From Streptomyces sp. NRRL F-5727 (GTDB lineage Bacteria > Actinomycetota > Actinomycetes > Streptomycetales > Streptomycetaceae), in assembly GCF_000719555.1 (NCBI RefSeq), contig NZ_JOGX01000018.1, positions 1 to 64,000 of the forward strand: 64,000 bases of DNA. Direction: 5' to 3'. The translations under genes and the position numbers were made by a program. Position 1 is the first letter of the stretch, and every line of letters starts with the position of its first letter. Shown piece after piece: positions 43,709-52,465 of the stretch. Under the pieces are notes generated by a model. It saw only the letters and a program-made list of their open reading frames with translations. It was not told the origin of the DNA and did no database searches.

Positions 43709-43861
43709 GCGCTCGCAGAGCTGATGCCAGACGGGTGCCTTCTGTGTGACCGCCAAGACGAGGGCCTCGTCGGCCGGCAGGTCCTGGGCGAAGCTCTCGT
43801 GGAAGGCGTCCGGCCTGATCCGGAGGTAGCCGTCCGAGTCGGGCGCGAGGGCGTCCGTCCA
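43709..43861 (-). pseudogene. Alpha/beta-hydrolase C-terminal fragment
   Basis: One reverse frame reads WTDALAPDSDGYLRIRPDAF, then HESFAQDLPADEALVLAVTQ and KAPVWHQ. This resembles the cap-to-core segment of Streptomyces alpha/beta hydrolases. No catalytic Ser, Asp or His region flanks it, and there is no start, so it is a remnant. The remainder of 43469-44126 has no gene; it includes a short 12-bp tandem repeat near 43991-44020. Confidence 0.55.
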
Positions 43862-44126
43862 CCTGCCCTCGGCCCGCCTCGGGGAGGGGTTCGTCGTCGT
43901 CCGCCGTGCCGGCGGGCCGTCGGGGCATGTCGTCGGCCCGCCGACCGGTCGAGCGACGGCAGCGGGGGGACGAGCTCGGGGCAGAGGGCGCCGGACCTCC
44001 GGCCGGACCTCCGGCCGGACCGGGGGCGACGGGCCGGCGGCCGTCCAGGGCCTCGACGAACGGGCCCCGGGGCCCTGCCGCGCGGCCGTGGGCGGCGGCT
44101 CCGGCTGTCCGGTGGCTCCGGCGGCC

Positions 44127-44164
44127 CGGCCCGCCCCACCCCGAGCGGGGCGTGGGGCGGGCCG
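44127..44164 (-). terminator. Hairpin terminator after the ATP-grasp gene
   Basis: A 13-bp perfect stem (44127-44139 with 44152-44164) lies 12 bp past the stop of the leftward ATP-grasp gene. Confidence 0.7.
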
Positions 44165-44175
44165 AGCCAGGGCGG

Positions 44176-45474
44176 TCAGGCCGGGTCGGCCTCGATGGTG
44201 AGCTCGACGCGGTCCGTGTAGGCGCGGACCTCCGTGACCGGGTCGGCGTCCCACGGCAGGTCCGCGACGACGTAGGCCGAGCGGCCGGACGAGTCGTGGA
44301 GCGCGCCGAGGCGGGAGCCGCGGGGGAGGCCCACCATGACCGAGGCGCAGCGGGCGGGCGCGTCGGGGGTGGTGGCCTCGACGAGGGGCCAGACGGCGTC
44401 GTCGGCGATCCAGGAGACCGGCTCGCCCTCGTAGCGGACGTCGGTGAGCCGGCCGGGGGTGTGCTCGACGAAGCGCTGGACGGCCCGGCGGGTGGGGGCC
44501 GGGTAGTCGGGGCGCACGCCGAGGGCGAGGTCGACGATGGCCGGCTCGATGGGGCGGCCGGTGGCGAGGTGCCACATCATGGTGATGGCGTCGCCGGGGA
44601 GCCGGGCGGCGATCTCCATGAGGACCGGCTGGCCGTCCCGGAGCCGGAACTCGGCGTGGGTGATGCCGCTGTCGAAGCGCAGCGCCTTGAGGATGGCGGC
44701 GTTGGCGGCGACGAGCGCGTCCGAGTGGGCGAGCGGCAGGTCGGCGGGGCTGGTGTGGCCGATCTCGGTGAAGTAGGGGCTGTCGTCCTCGTTGGTGAGC
44801 TTGGCGGTGACGCCGCTCCACAGGAGTTCGCCGCGGTGGACGAGGGCCTCGACGGAGAACTCGGGGCCGGTGACCAGCTCCTCCACCAGGATCGTCTCGT
44901 CCGGCTCGTAGGCGGTGAGCGCGGCCCGCAGCTCCTCGTCGTTCTCGACCCGGACGACGCCCGAGCTGAACATCCGGCCGGCCGGCTTGACGACGGCGGG
45001 GTACGCGTCGGCGGCCGCGGAGTCCCGCTGGTGGGGGGCGAAGGCCCGCCAGGAGGGGCCGTGGTCGCGGAGGACGACGCGCTGCATGACCTTGTCGCGG
45101 CAGACGCGGGCCGCCCAGGCGCCGGGACCGGGCAGGCCGAGCGCGTCGGAGAGCACGCCGCACGGGTCGACGAAGACCTCGCCGCTGCAGATCACGCCGC
45201 GGATGTCGTAGTCGGCGATCCAGTCCTGCACGGACGCCAGGACCCCGGCGATCACGGCGTCCGGGAACTGGCGGACGGCCCGGATCCGCGACAGCGGGTG
45301 CGCCGGGTCCTCGATGTGTCCGGTCAGCTTCGCCAGGTCGGTGGTGGGGCCGACGACGACCAGCGGCGCCAGCCCGCGCTCCGCGATGTCGGTGATCAGG
45401 CGGTGCTGGCGGGCGAGGGCCGCCAGGTCGCTCATGACGATCACGGCGGGCGGGCGTTGGCTCTGACGGTTCAA
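44176..45474 (-). CDS. ATP-grasp domain ligase
   Basis: A 432-residue protein from TTG 45474, which has a strong GGAGGAG site 5 nt upstream. The ATP-grasp core spans about residues 115-310: AYPAVVKPAGRMFSSGVVRV, ILVEELVTGPEFSVEALVHR, and GDAITMMWHLATGRPIEPA in the metal-binding half. Members ligate a carboxylate to an amine or similar via an acyl-phosphate. It is carnosine-synthase/PurK-like with no fixed substrate. It lies leftward of the hydrazine operon but is separated by a housekeeping-type aminotransferase and an HxlR gene, so membership in the cluster is uncertain. Confidence 0.85.
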   Translation of the reverse strand: MNRQSQRPPAVIVMSDLAALARQHRLITDIAERGLAPLVVVGPTTDLAKLTGHIEDPAHPLSRIRAVRQFPDAVIAGVLASVQDWIADYDIRGVICSGEVFVDPCGVLSDALGLPGPGAWAARVCRDKVMQRVVLRDHGPSWRAFAPHQRDSAAADAYPAVVKPAGRMFSSGVVRVENDEELRAALTAYEPDETILVEELVTGPEFSVEALVHRGELLWSGVTAKLTNEDDSPYFTEIGHTSPADLPLAHSDALVAANAAILKALRFDSGITHAEFRLRDGQPVLMEIAARLPGDAITMMWHLATGRPIEPAIVDLALGVRPDYPAPTRRAVQRFVEHTPGRLTDVRYEGEPVSWIADDAVWPLVEATTPDAPARCASVMVGLPRGSRLGALHDSSGRSAYVVADLPWDADPVTEVRAYTDRVELTIEADPA

Positions 45475-45620
45475 CGGAGCTCCTCCGGTGGATGCGGATG
45501 CGCGGTCGTGGAAGATCCAGCTTGCCCGGCCGCTTCGCGTCCGGTCTGTCGATACGTCAATTCAGGTGCCCGCACGCCGGATTGGCCGGAAATCTGCATC
45601 CGGCGCCCCGGCTCGGGGCG

Positions 45621-46832
45621 CTACTGGCGATAGGTGGAGAGGAAGCGGCCGATGCGGTTGATCGCGGTCTCCAGGTCGTCGGCGCGCGGCAGCGTGACGA
45701 AGCGGAAGTGGTCCGGCCGGGGCCAGTTGAAGCCGGTGCCCTGGACGATGTGGATCTTCTCGCGCAGCAGCAGGTCGAGGACGAGCCGCTCGTCGTCGAC
45801 GATCTTGTGCACCGCCGGGTCCAGCTTGGCGAAGGCGTACAGGGCGCCCTTGGGCTTGACGCAGCTCACGCCCGGGATCTCGTTCAGCGCCCGCCAGGCG
45901 ACGTCGCGCTGCTCGGTGAGCCTGCCCGTCGGCAGCGTCAGGTCGTGGATCGACTGGCGGCCGCCGAGCGCGGCCTGGACGGCGTACTGCGCCGGCACGT
46001 TGGGGCACAGGCGCATGCCGGCCAGCATGGTCAGGCCCTCCAGGTAGTCCGTGGCCCGCCCCTTGGGGCCGGAGACGACCAGCCAGCCGCTGCGGAAGCC
46101 GGCCACCCGGTAGGACTTGGAGAGGCCGTTGAAGGTGAGCGTCAGCACGTCGTCGCTCATCGCGGCCAGGCAGTGGTGCTCGGCGTCGTCGTAGAGGATC
46201 TTGTCGTAGATCTCGTCGGCCAGCACCATCAGGCCGTGGCGGCGGGCGAGTTCGAGGATGCCCTCCAGGAGCTCCTTCGAATAGACCGCGCCCGTGGGGT
46301 TGTTGGGGTTGATGACGACGATGGCCTTGGTGCGGTCGGTGATCTTCGAGGCGATGTCGTCGAGGTCGGGGAACCAGTCCGCCTCCTCGTCGCACAGGTA
46401 GTGCACGGGCCGGCCGCCGGCGAACCGCACCACCGCCGTCCACAGCGGGTAGTCGGGCATCGGCACCAGGACCTCGTCGCCGTCGTCGACCAGCGCCTGC
46501 ACGGCCATCTGGATCAGCTCGGAGGCGCCGTTGCCCAGGTAGACGTCGTCGACGGTGACACCCGTGACGCCGCGCTGCTGGTAGTACTGCATGACCGCGC
46601 GCCGGGCCGGCAGGATGCCCCGGGAGTCGCTGTAGCCGTGCGCGTTGGGCAGGTTGCGGATGATGTCCTGGAGGATCTCCTCCGGCACCTCGAAGCCGAA
46701 CGGCGCGGGATTGCCGGTGTTCAGCCGCAGGACGCTGTGACCCGCCTCCTCCAGGGCGTTGGCCTGGTCGACGACCGGGCCACGGATCTCGTAGCACACG
46801 TCCTTCAACTTGCTGGACTGTCGAAACGTCAT
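45621..46832 (-). CDS. PLP-dependent aminotransferase (AlaA-like)
   Basis: A 403-residue class I aminotransferase from ATG 46832 with GGGAGG 6 nt upstream; a GTG start 11 codons earlier is less likely. Key sites: GASELIQMAVQALVDDGDEV, NPNNPTGAVYS (cofactor Asn), LADEIYDKILYD (Asp), and the PLP Lys in FNGLSKSYRVAGFR. Strong similarity by eye to AlaA-type pyruvate/glutamate transaminases, which are housekeeping in Streptomyces. It may only border the natural-product cluster. Divergent from HxlR. Confidence 0.93.
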   Translation of the reverse strand: MTFRQSSKLKDVCYEIRGPVVDQANALEEAGHSVLRLNTGNPAPFGFEVPEEILQDIIRNLPNAHGYSDSRGILPARRAVMQYYQQRGVTGVTVDDVYLGNGASELIQMAVQALVDDGDEVLVPMPDYPLWTAVVRFAGGRPVHYLCDEEADWFPDLDDIASKITDRTKAIVVINPNNPTGAVYSKELLEGILELARRHGLMVLADEIYDKILYDDAEHHCLAAMSDDVLTLTFNGLSKSYRVAGFRSGWLVVSGPKGRATDYLEGLTMLAGMRLCPNVPAQYAVQAALGGRQSIHDLTLPTGRLTEQRDVAWRALNEIPGVSCVKPKGALYAFAKLDPAVHKIVDDERLVLDLLLREKIHIVQGTGFNWPRPDHFRFVTLPRADDLETAINRIGRFLSTYRQ

Positions 46833-46892
46833 CTGCGGCCTCCCGACCGTCACTGTCACCGTCATCCGCGCCGCTGTGGCTGCTTCGTTCTA

Positions 46893-46925
46893 CCAAGTAC
46901 CCACTTGGAAAGTCCAACCTTTTGG
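46893..46925. promoter_or_regulatory. Tandem dyads between the aminotransferase and hxlR
   Basis: CCAAGT-ACCC-ACTTGG (46893-46908) and CCAA-CCTT-TTGG (46914-46925) are two perfect short dyads with 4-bp centres in the divergent gap. They probably serve as sites for the HxlR protein and may overlap both promoters. Confidence 0.55.
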
Positions 46926-46939
46926 TTATGCTGGCCACC

Positions 46940-47371
46940 ATGCCACGCCGAAGCTACGACCAGTACTGCGCCGTCGCCCGAGCCCTGGACGCGGTGGGGG
47001 AGCGCTGGAGCCTGCTGATCGTCCGGGAGCTCCTGCACGGCCCGCGGCGGTACACCGACCTCCACGCCGACCTCCCCGGCGTCTCCACCGACATCCTCGC
47101 CAGCCGGCTCAAGCAGCTGGAGGGCGAGGGGCTGGTCGAGCGCCGCCGCCTGGAGCGGCCGGCCAACGCGACCGTCTATCAGCTCACCCCGCGCGGGGCC
47201 GAACTGCGCCCGGTCGTCCAGGCCCTGGCACTCTGGGGCCTGGACGCGCTCGGCGACCAGCGACCCACGGACGCCGTCCGCACCCACTGGTTCACCGAAC
47301 GCGGCCCGGCGGGCGAGGCCGCGCCCGGCCCGGCACCGGAGGGGGAGGCGGTCGCGTCCGCGACACCGTGA
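46940..47371 (+). CDS. HxlR family regulator
   Basis: A 143-residue winged-helix protein from ATG 46940 (MPRRSYDQYC); an ATG four codons earlier is possible, and neither has a ribosome site, so it could be leaderless. HxlR landmarks: LDAVGERWSLLIVRELLHGP, RRYTDLHADLPGVSTDILAS, RLKQLEGEGLVERRR. One Cys (residue 10) stands near the N-terminus, as in redox-sensing HxlR proteins. It probably regulates the divergent aminotransferase and possibly the cluster. Confidence 0.92.
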   Translation: MPRRSYDQYCAVARALDAVGERWSLLIVRELLHGPRRYTDLHADLPGVSTDILASRLKQLEGEGLVERRRLERPANATVYQLTPRGAELRPVVQALALWGLDALGDQRPTDAVRTHWFTERGPAGEAAPGPAPEGEAVASATP

Positions 47372-47400
47372 CGGGGGCGGAGCCGGTCATCGGCGCGCCT

Positions 47401-47484
47401 GCGACGGCACCGGTTGTGACGGCACCCCCCCCCGTGACGGCACCGCCCGTGACGGCGCCGCCTGCGACGGCACCGCCCGTGACG
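47401..47484. repeat. Degenerate 15-bp tandem repeat
   Basis: About five and a half units of (C/T)G(T/C)GACGGCACCGCC lie between the convergent hxlR and aminotransferase genes. The tract may act as a weak terminator or slippage hotspot. Confidence 0.7.
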
Positions 47485-47485
47485 C

Positions 47486-48736
47486 TCAGCCGCCCAAGGC
47501 CGCGGCCACCGACTCCCGCAGGACGTCCAGCCCCTCGGCCAGCTCCTCGTCGGTGGCGGTGAGCGGCGGCAGCAGCTTCACCACCTCGTCGTCGGAACCG
47601 GAGGTCTCCACCAGCAGCCCCCGGGCGAACGCCCCGTCGGCGACCCGCCGGGCGACCTCCGCCTCCCGGAAGGCCAGGCCCCACGCCAGGCCCCGCCCGC
47701 GCCGGGCCGACACCTGCGCCGCGTACCGCCCCGCGAGCTCGCCGAGCCGCTCCTCGAAGAGCGCGCCCCGCACCTCGGTCTGCTTCTCCAGGACGCCGTC
47801 CGCCCAGAACTCCCGCAGCGCCGCAGCCGCCGTCACGAAGGCCGGGTTGTTGCCGCGGAAGGTGCCGTTGTGCTCGCCCGGCTGCCAGACGTCCAGCTCG
47901 GTGCGGAAGAGCGTCAGCGCCATCGGCAGCCCGTACCCGCTCAGCGACTTGGACAGGCAGACGATGTCCGGCGTGATCCCGGCGGCCTCGAAGCTGAAGA
48001 ACGGCCCGGTCCGCCCGCAGCCCATCTGGATGTCGTCCACGACCAGCAGGATGCCCCGCCGGTCGCACAGCTCCGCCAGGTCCGCCAGCCACGTGTGCCC
48101 GGCCGGGTTCACGCCGCCCTCGCCCTGCACCGTCTCCACGATGACGGCGGCCGGCGTCTCCAGGCCGCTGCTGCGGTCGGCGAGCATGCTGTCGAGCAGC
48201 TTCAGGCCGGACACCTCGCCCCCGGCGAAGCCGTCGTACGGAAGGCGCCAGGTGTGCCCGAGCGGCACCCCGGCGCCGCCGCGCTTGGAGGCGTTCCCGG
48301 TGACCGCCAGGGAGCCCAGCGACATGCCGTGGAAGGCGCCGGTGAAGGCGACCACGGTGTGACGCCCCGTCACCTTCCGGGCCAGTTTCAGCGCGGCCTC
48401 CACGCTGTTGGTGCCGGTCGGGCCGGGGAACTGGACCCGGTAGTCGAGCCGCCGGGGGCCCAGCACCCGCGCCCCGAACTCGCGGAGGAAGTCCTCCTTC
48501 GCCACCGTCATCATGTCCAGGCTGTGCGTGACCCCGTCCCGCTCCAGGTAGTCGAGCAGCGCACGCTTCAACACAGGATGGTTGTGGCCGTAGTTGAGGG
48601 CGCTCGCGCCCGCGAAGAAGTCCAGATAGACGCGGCCGTCACGGTCGGTGAGCCGACTGCCGCGGGCCTGGTCGAAGACCACGGGCCAGTTCCGGCTGTA
48701 GCTGCGGACCTCGGATTCGAGGCGGGAGGCGTTCAT
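47486..48736 (-). CDS. Diaminobutyrate-2-oxoglutarate-type aminotransferase
   Basis: A 416-residue class III PLP aminotransferase from ATG 48736 with GAGGAGA. It resembles EctB/DABA transaminases: YLDFFAGASALNYGHNHPVL, TGAFHGMSLGSLAVTGN, ETVQGEGGVNPAG, VVDDIQMGCGRTG, and the PLP Lys in CLSKSLSGYGLPMAL. The EctB-type reaction converts aspartate semialdehyde to L-2,4-diaminobutyrate. No ectA or ectC gene is nearby; instead it is the last gene of the hydrazine operon, suggesting supply of a diamino acid building block. Confidence 0.9.
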   Translation of the reverse strand: MNASRLESEVRSYSRNWPVVFDQARGSRLTDRDGRVYLDFFAGASALNYGHNHPVLKRALLDYLERDGVTHSLDMMTVAKEDFLREFGARVLGPRRLDYRVQFPGPTGTNSVEAALKLARKVTGRHTVVAFTGAFHGMSLGSLAVTGNASKRGGAGVPLGHTWRLPYDGFAGGEVSGLKLLDSMLADRSSGLETPAAVIVETVQGEGGVNPAGHTWLADLAELCDRRGILLVVDDIQMGCGRTGPFFSFEAAGITPDIVCLSKSLSGYGLPMALTLFRTELDVWQPGEHNGTFRGNNPAFVTAAAALREFWADGVLEKQTEVRGALFEERLGELAGRYAAQVSARRGRGLAWGLAFREAEVARRVADGAFARGLLVETSGSDDEVVKLLPPLTATDEELAEGLDVLRESVAAALGG

Positions 48737-48790
48737 GAGGGGTCTCCTCGGAGAGGGGTGGAAAAGGTACGGGTGGAACGCCCGGCCCGC

Positions 48791-49975
48791 TCAGGCGCCG
48801 GACAGGAACGGAACGGCGAGCACCGCCAGGCCCGTGAGCACGGCCAGCAGCAGCGCCCCGGCGGCCCGCAGCGGCGGCCCGCCGTGACGTACGGCCGCGG
48901 CGGCGCCCAGCGCGTACCCGACCAGCGCCGCCGCGGCGGGACCGAGCAGCAGCAGGGGTACGCCGCCGTCCCGCGCCCCCGCCCAGGCGAAGGCGCAGCA
49001 CGCCGCGCCGACGGCCAGGACCAGCCACGGGGAGGGCCGGGCGGCGGCCCCGCCGGGGCGCAGCCGCGCCGCGATCCGGGCCGCCGTGCGGACGTTGGTG
49101 AGGACGTACGACGTCAGGACGGCGGCCGTCGCCACGGCGAGCACCCACCGCAGCGGCGCCGCGACCGGCGCACCGGCGCCCCGCTCCTGGACCGCCGCCA
49201 GGCCCAGACAGGCGACCGCCACGCACGCCGCCCCCAGGACCACCCCGGCGGCGGTGCGCCGCCGCCCGGCCCCGATCGCGGGGACGGCCCCGGTGACGGC
49301 CTCCCAGCCGACACCGGCGAAGAACAGCGCCGCGAGCGCCAGCCACAGGGCGCCCGGCTCCGAGAAGCCCGACGGCGCCAGCGTCGTCCCCGGGCCCGGA
49401 TCGGCCGGCCAGAACCAGACGGCGCACACCAGCGCCAGGATCCCGGCGGCCCACGGCCGCCACCGCAGCAGCGCCGCCGGGGGCGTCAGCGGGGCGAGCG
49501 CCCCCGCCACGCCCACGAGGAGCACGCCGAGGGCGAGCGGCAGCCCGTCCGCCCCCGCCGCCGGCGGCGCGCCGTCGGCGGCGGTCAGCAGCGCGGTCGC
49601 GGCGAACCAGGCGATCGCGGCCTGCCCGGCGGTGAACGCGACGGCGAAGACGCCGTCGACCGTCCGCTCCGCCCAGGTGCCGAGCAGCGCCCCGGCCGCC
49701 CCGGCGAGGGAGACCGGGCCGAGCCGGGCGCGGACCAGCTCGGCCAGCACCAGGGCGACCGAGCCGCCCAGCAGGACGTGCGCCGCCCAGACGAGGAGAC
49801 CGGCCCCGCCCGCCAGGGCCGTCACGACCGGCGGCATCACCAGCAGCCCGGCACCGAGGACCCCGCCGGCGACCCGGCCGGCGATCGCCCGCTCGGGCCG
49901 TGCCGCCGCCGTCCGGCCGCCGGTCGGCACCCCCTCGCCCGTCACCGCTCCCGAAGCGTCCGGAGGCTCCGTCAC
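48791..49975 (-). CDS. APC-type amino acid transporter
   Basis: A 394-residue membrane protein from GTG 49975, overlapping the N-hydroxylase stop (GTGA). Eleven or so hydrophobic helices follow a cytosolic N-terminus of about 30 residues. The early segment AGRVAGGVLGAGLLVMPPVV resembles helix 1 of amino acid-polyamine-organocation carriers. In this operon it could import a precursor or export the amino-acid-like product. Confidence 0.85.
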   Translation of the reverse strand: MTEPPDASGAVTGEGVPTGGRTAAARPERAIAGRVAGGVLGAGLLVMPPVVTALAGGAGLLVWAAHVLLGGSVALVLAELVRARLGPVSLAGAAGALLGTWAERTVDGVFAVAFTAGQAAIAWFAATALLTAADGAPPAAGADGLPLALGVLLVGVAGALAPLTPPAALLRWRPWAAGILALVCAVWFWPADPGPGTTLAPSGFSEPGALWLALAALFFAGVGWEAVTGAVPAIGAGRRRTAAGVVLGAACVAVACLGLAAVQERGAGAPVAAPLRWVLAVATAAVLTSYVLTNVRTAARIAARLRPGGAAARPSPWLVLAVGAACCAFAWAGARDGGVPLLLLGPAAAALVGYALGAAAAVRHGGPPLRAAGALLLAVLTGLAVLAVPFLSGA

Positions 49976-51255
49976 GGGAGGCGCTTCCGGAGGCTCTCCG
50001 CGATGACCTTGGCCCGCAGCGACAGCAGGCTGAACGACCCGGCGTCGCCGATGCCGTGGCTGGACTCGCACAGGCCGTTGAGGAAGAGCGGCGGCGTCCC
50101 TGCCGCCACCGGCCGCACCTCGTAGTCGGGTCCCACGGCCAGATAGCCGTGCGCGTCGAACGCGAACTCCTCCGCCACCCCGCGCATCAGCGCCGGGACG
50201 CGCTCCTGGTGGGCGGCCGGGCCGAGGTCGCGGAAGCCGGTGGCCAGGACGACGAAGTCGGCCTCGTGCACCTCGGACTCCCCGGTGTTCAGCTCGTCCA
50301 CGCGCATCCGTACGCCGTCCTCGCCCACCTCCAGGGACCGCACCTGCCGGCTTCCGCTGACGAACACCCGCTGCTCGCCGTCGAGCCGCTGCTCGTAGAT
50401 CAGCCGGTAGAGCTCGCGCAGCACGTCCCCGTCGGCGGACGAGTAGTTCGTCAGCCGCATGAACCGGTCGATGGCGTCCTTCCGCTCCCGCGAGGCCCCG
50501 TAGTAGTAGTCGGTGAAGCCGGGGAAGTACCCCTCCTCGCTGAACGGACTGGTGTCCTTCTCACGGAGCGTCAGCGACCGTACGAGCGTCGTCACTTCCG
50601 CCCGCGGATAGCGCCGGGCCAGGTCCAGGGTCAGCTCCACCGCGCTCTGGCTGCCGCCCACCACCGTCACCCGGCGCGGCACCACCCCCGCCTCCTCCAG
50701 CTCCCGCAGGGCCGGCAGGTACCGCGTCAGATGGAAGACGCGCGGCGAGTCGACCGCGTCGAAGGGCTCCGGGACGAACGGGGCCCGCCCGGTGCCGACG
50801 ACCAGGACCCGCGCCTGGAGGGTCTCCCCGGCGGAGGTGGTGACCGTGTAGCGGGGCCGGCCCTCGGCGTCCCGGCCGAGCGTGACGCCGGTGACGTGCG
50901 TGCCGTAGTCGACGAGCCGGTCGAAGTGACCCGCCGCCCAGGTCACGTACTGCGCGTACTCCTTGCGCAGCGGGAACTCCATCGGGAGGTTGAGGTGGTC
51001 GAGCAACCGCCCGTTCTCGAAGAGGTAGTTGATGAAGCTGTAGCGGCTGCGCGGATTGCGCAGCGACACCAGGTCGCGTACCGGGTGGTTCTGGATGTCC
51101 GAGCCGTCGAGCATCATCGCGCTCTGCCACGAGGGCCCCGGGCGGGCCTCCAGGAAGCGGATGTCCAGATCGTGCCCCTCTTCTTCCAGGGCGATGGCCA
51201 GGGCCAGGTTGGCCGGTCCGAAGCCGATGCCGAGCACGTCGTGGCAGCGGATCAC
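49972..51255 (-). CDS. Lysine/ornithine-type N-hydroxylase (flavin monooxygenase)
   Basis: A 427-residue class B flavoprotein from GTG 51255 with AGGGGG upstream. FAD loop [15 protein letters not shown], a substrate-side block [25 protein letters not shown] loop [16 protein letters not shown] and the ATGF motif ([10 protein letters not shown]) place it in the IucD/SidA/PvdA family, which hydroxylates the side-chain amine of lysine or ornithine. Next to a cupin-MetRS protein, this is the first step of hydrazine formation. An adjacent diaminobutyrate transaminase raises the possibility of a shorter diamine substrate. Confidence 0.94.
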   Translation of the reverse strand: MIRCHDVLGIGFGPANLALAIALEEEGHDLDIRFLEARPGPSWQSAMMLDGSDIQNHPVRDLVSLRNPRSRYSFINYLFENGRLLDHLNLPMEFPLRKEYAQYVTWAAGHFDRLVDYGTHVTGVTLGRDAEGRPRYTVTTSAGETLQARVLVVGTGRAPFVPEPFDAVDSPRVFHLTRYLPALRELEEAGVVPRRVTVVGGSQSAVELTLDLARRYPRAEVTTLVRSLTLREKDTSPFSEEGYFPGFTDYYYGASRERKDAIDRFMRLTNYSSADGDVLRELYRLIYEQRLDGEQRVFVSGSRQVRSLEVGEDGVRMRVDELNTGESEVHEADFVVLATGFRDLGPAAHQERVPALMRGVAEEFAFDAHGYLAVGPDYEVRPVAAGTPPLFLNGLCESSHGIGDAGSFSLLSLRAKVIAESLRKRLP

Positions 51256-51355
51256 TGTTCCCCCTTGACGAGATGGATGAGAGTCGTGCGGCCCCGGAGC
51301 GCGCCGTCGGCGGGCGCCGGTCCGGACGCCGGGTGGGGCGCCGGGTCTGAGGCGG

Positions 51356-52465
51356 TCAGGTGTGGGTCAGGACCGCGTCGGCGATGCGGCGGCCGGCCTC
51401 CGGCGCCGTCTTGACGCCGCCGCCGTTCCAGCCCCGCACCGCCCAGACGTGCGGCACGCCGGTCCCCGTGAGCAGCCCGGACGCCGGACCGTCGCGGTCC
51501 GGCGCGCCGTAGGCGTCGGCCGCGCGGACGGTGTCGAGGTACGGCGCCGACACGAGCCACGGGAAGTGGGCGGTGAGCGCGGCGACGGTCGCCCGCGCGT
51601 GCCCGGGGTCCGGCGGCGCGCCGACCGGCGCGTCCCAGACCAGGTGCGGCATGCCGATCAGCGTGCGGTCCGCGCCGACCGGCTTGGCGTACAGACCGGT
51701 CCGCAGGTCGACGAAGGTCGCGTGGTCCGGCACGGCAGGGCCGCGCCCGACCACGCCGACCTGGATCGACCGCGAGCGGACCGGGACCACCGGCCGCAGC
51801 CCGGGCACCGGGTCGGCCGCCCACGGCCCGACCGCCGACACCACGGCCCCGGCCAGCACCGTGCCCGCGCCGGTGACCACCGCCGGGCGTCCGCCGCGCG
51901 CCTCCACCGCCCGCACGGGCACCCCGCAGCGGACGACGGCGCCGTCCGCGCGCGCCTGCTCCAGCCAGTCCGCCGTGACCTCCGCCGGGGCGACCCAGCC
52001 GGCCTCGGGCTCGACCAGCGCGATCCCGCCGGCCAGCCCGACGCCCGCCGCCTCCGCGGGGCCCGCCACCACGTGCGCCGACGTGCCGAGGACCGCGTTG
52101 ATCCGGTCCGCCGCCGCCCGCAGGACGGCCTCCCGGCCGGGATCGGCGACGGTCACCGCGCCGACCGCACGCAGCGGGGCCCGGCCCGACGCCCAGAGAC
52201 CCGGGTCCCGGTAGGCGGCGAGACCGGCCACGGCCAGCGGGGCCGACGCCGGATCGGGGTCGTAGGCGCGGACCATGCCGCCGGAGGAGCCGGTCGCCCC
52301 GGCGGCGCCCGGGCGGGGGGCCTGCTCCAGGACGACGACGGCCGCGCCCCGGCGGGCCAGGTGGTGCGCGACGGCGGCGCCGGTGATCCCGGCGCCCACC
52401 ACCACGACGTCCGCCACGGCGGGCAGCTCCCCGACTGGGGGACCGGTCGGGTCGGCGTCGGTCAC
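51356..52465 (-). CDS. DadA/glycine-oxidase-type FAD amine oxidase
   Basis: A 369-residue flavoprotein from GTG 52465, overlapping the cupin-MetRS stop. The FAD fold is VADVVVVGAGITGAAVAHHL; the centre and C-terminus match D-amino-acid oxidase/sarcosine oxidase-like enzymes (RSRSIQVGVV, GLYAKPVG, VWAVRGWNGGGVKTAPEAG). In known hydrazine pathways a homologous oxidase cleaves the C-N bond of the N-N-linked intermediate to release a hydrazino acid. Position directly between the hydrazine synthetase and N-hydroxylase supports that role. Confidence 0.88.
   Translation of the reverse strand: MTDADPTGPPVGELPAVADVVVVGAGITGAAVAHHLARRGAAVVVLEQAPRPGAAGATGSSGGMVRAYDPDPASAPLAVAGLAAYRDPGLWASGRAPLRAVGAVTVADPGREAVLRAAADRINAVLGTSAHVVAGPAEAAGVGLAGGIALVEPEAGWVAPAEVTADWLEQARADGAVVRCGVPVRAVEARGGRPAVVTGAGTVLAGAVVSAVGPWAADPVPGLRPVVPVRSRSIQVGVVGRGPAVPDHATFVDLRTGLYAKPVGADRTLIGMPHLVWDAPVGAPPDPGHARATVAALTAHFPWLVSAPYLDTVRAADAYGAPDRDGPASGLLTGTGVPHVWAVRGWNGGGVKTAPEAGRRIADAVLTHT

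Noticed and set aside
43386..43928. Reverse 180-codon frame upstream of the His-rich gene
   Set aside because: It spans the CsoR operator and promoter and is offset from the frame with hydrolase similarity; treated as a shadow.
45621..46832. AlaA-like aminotransferase as a dedicated hydrazine-pathway enzyme
   Set aside because: Its sequence looks like the housekeeping Streptomyces enzyme, it has its own divergent regulator and is separated from the operon.
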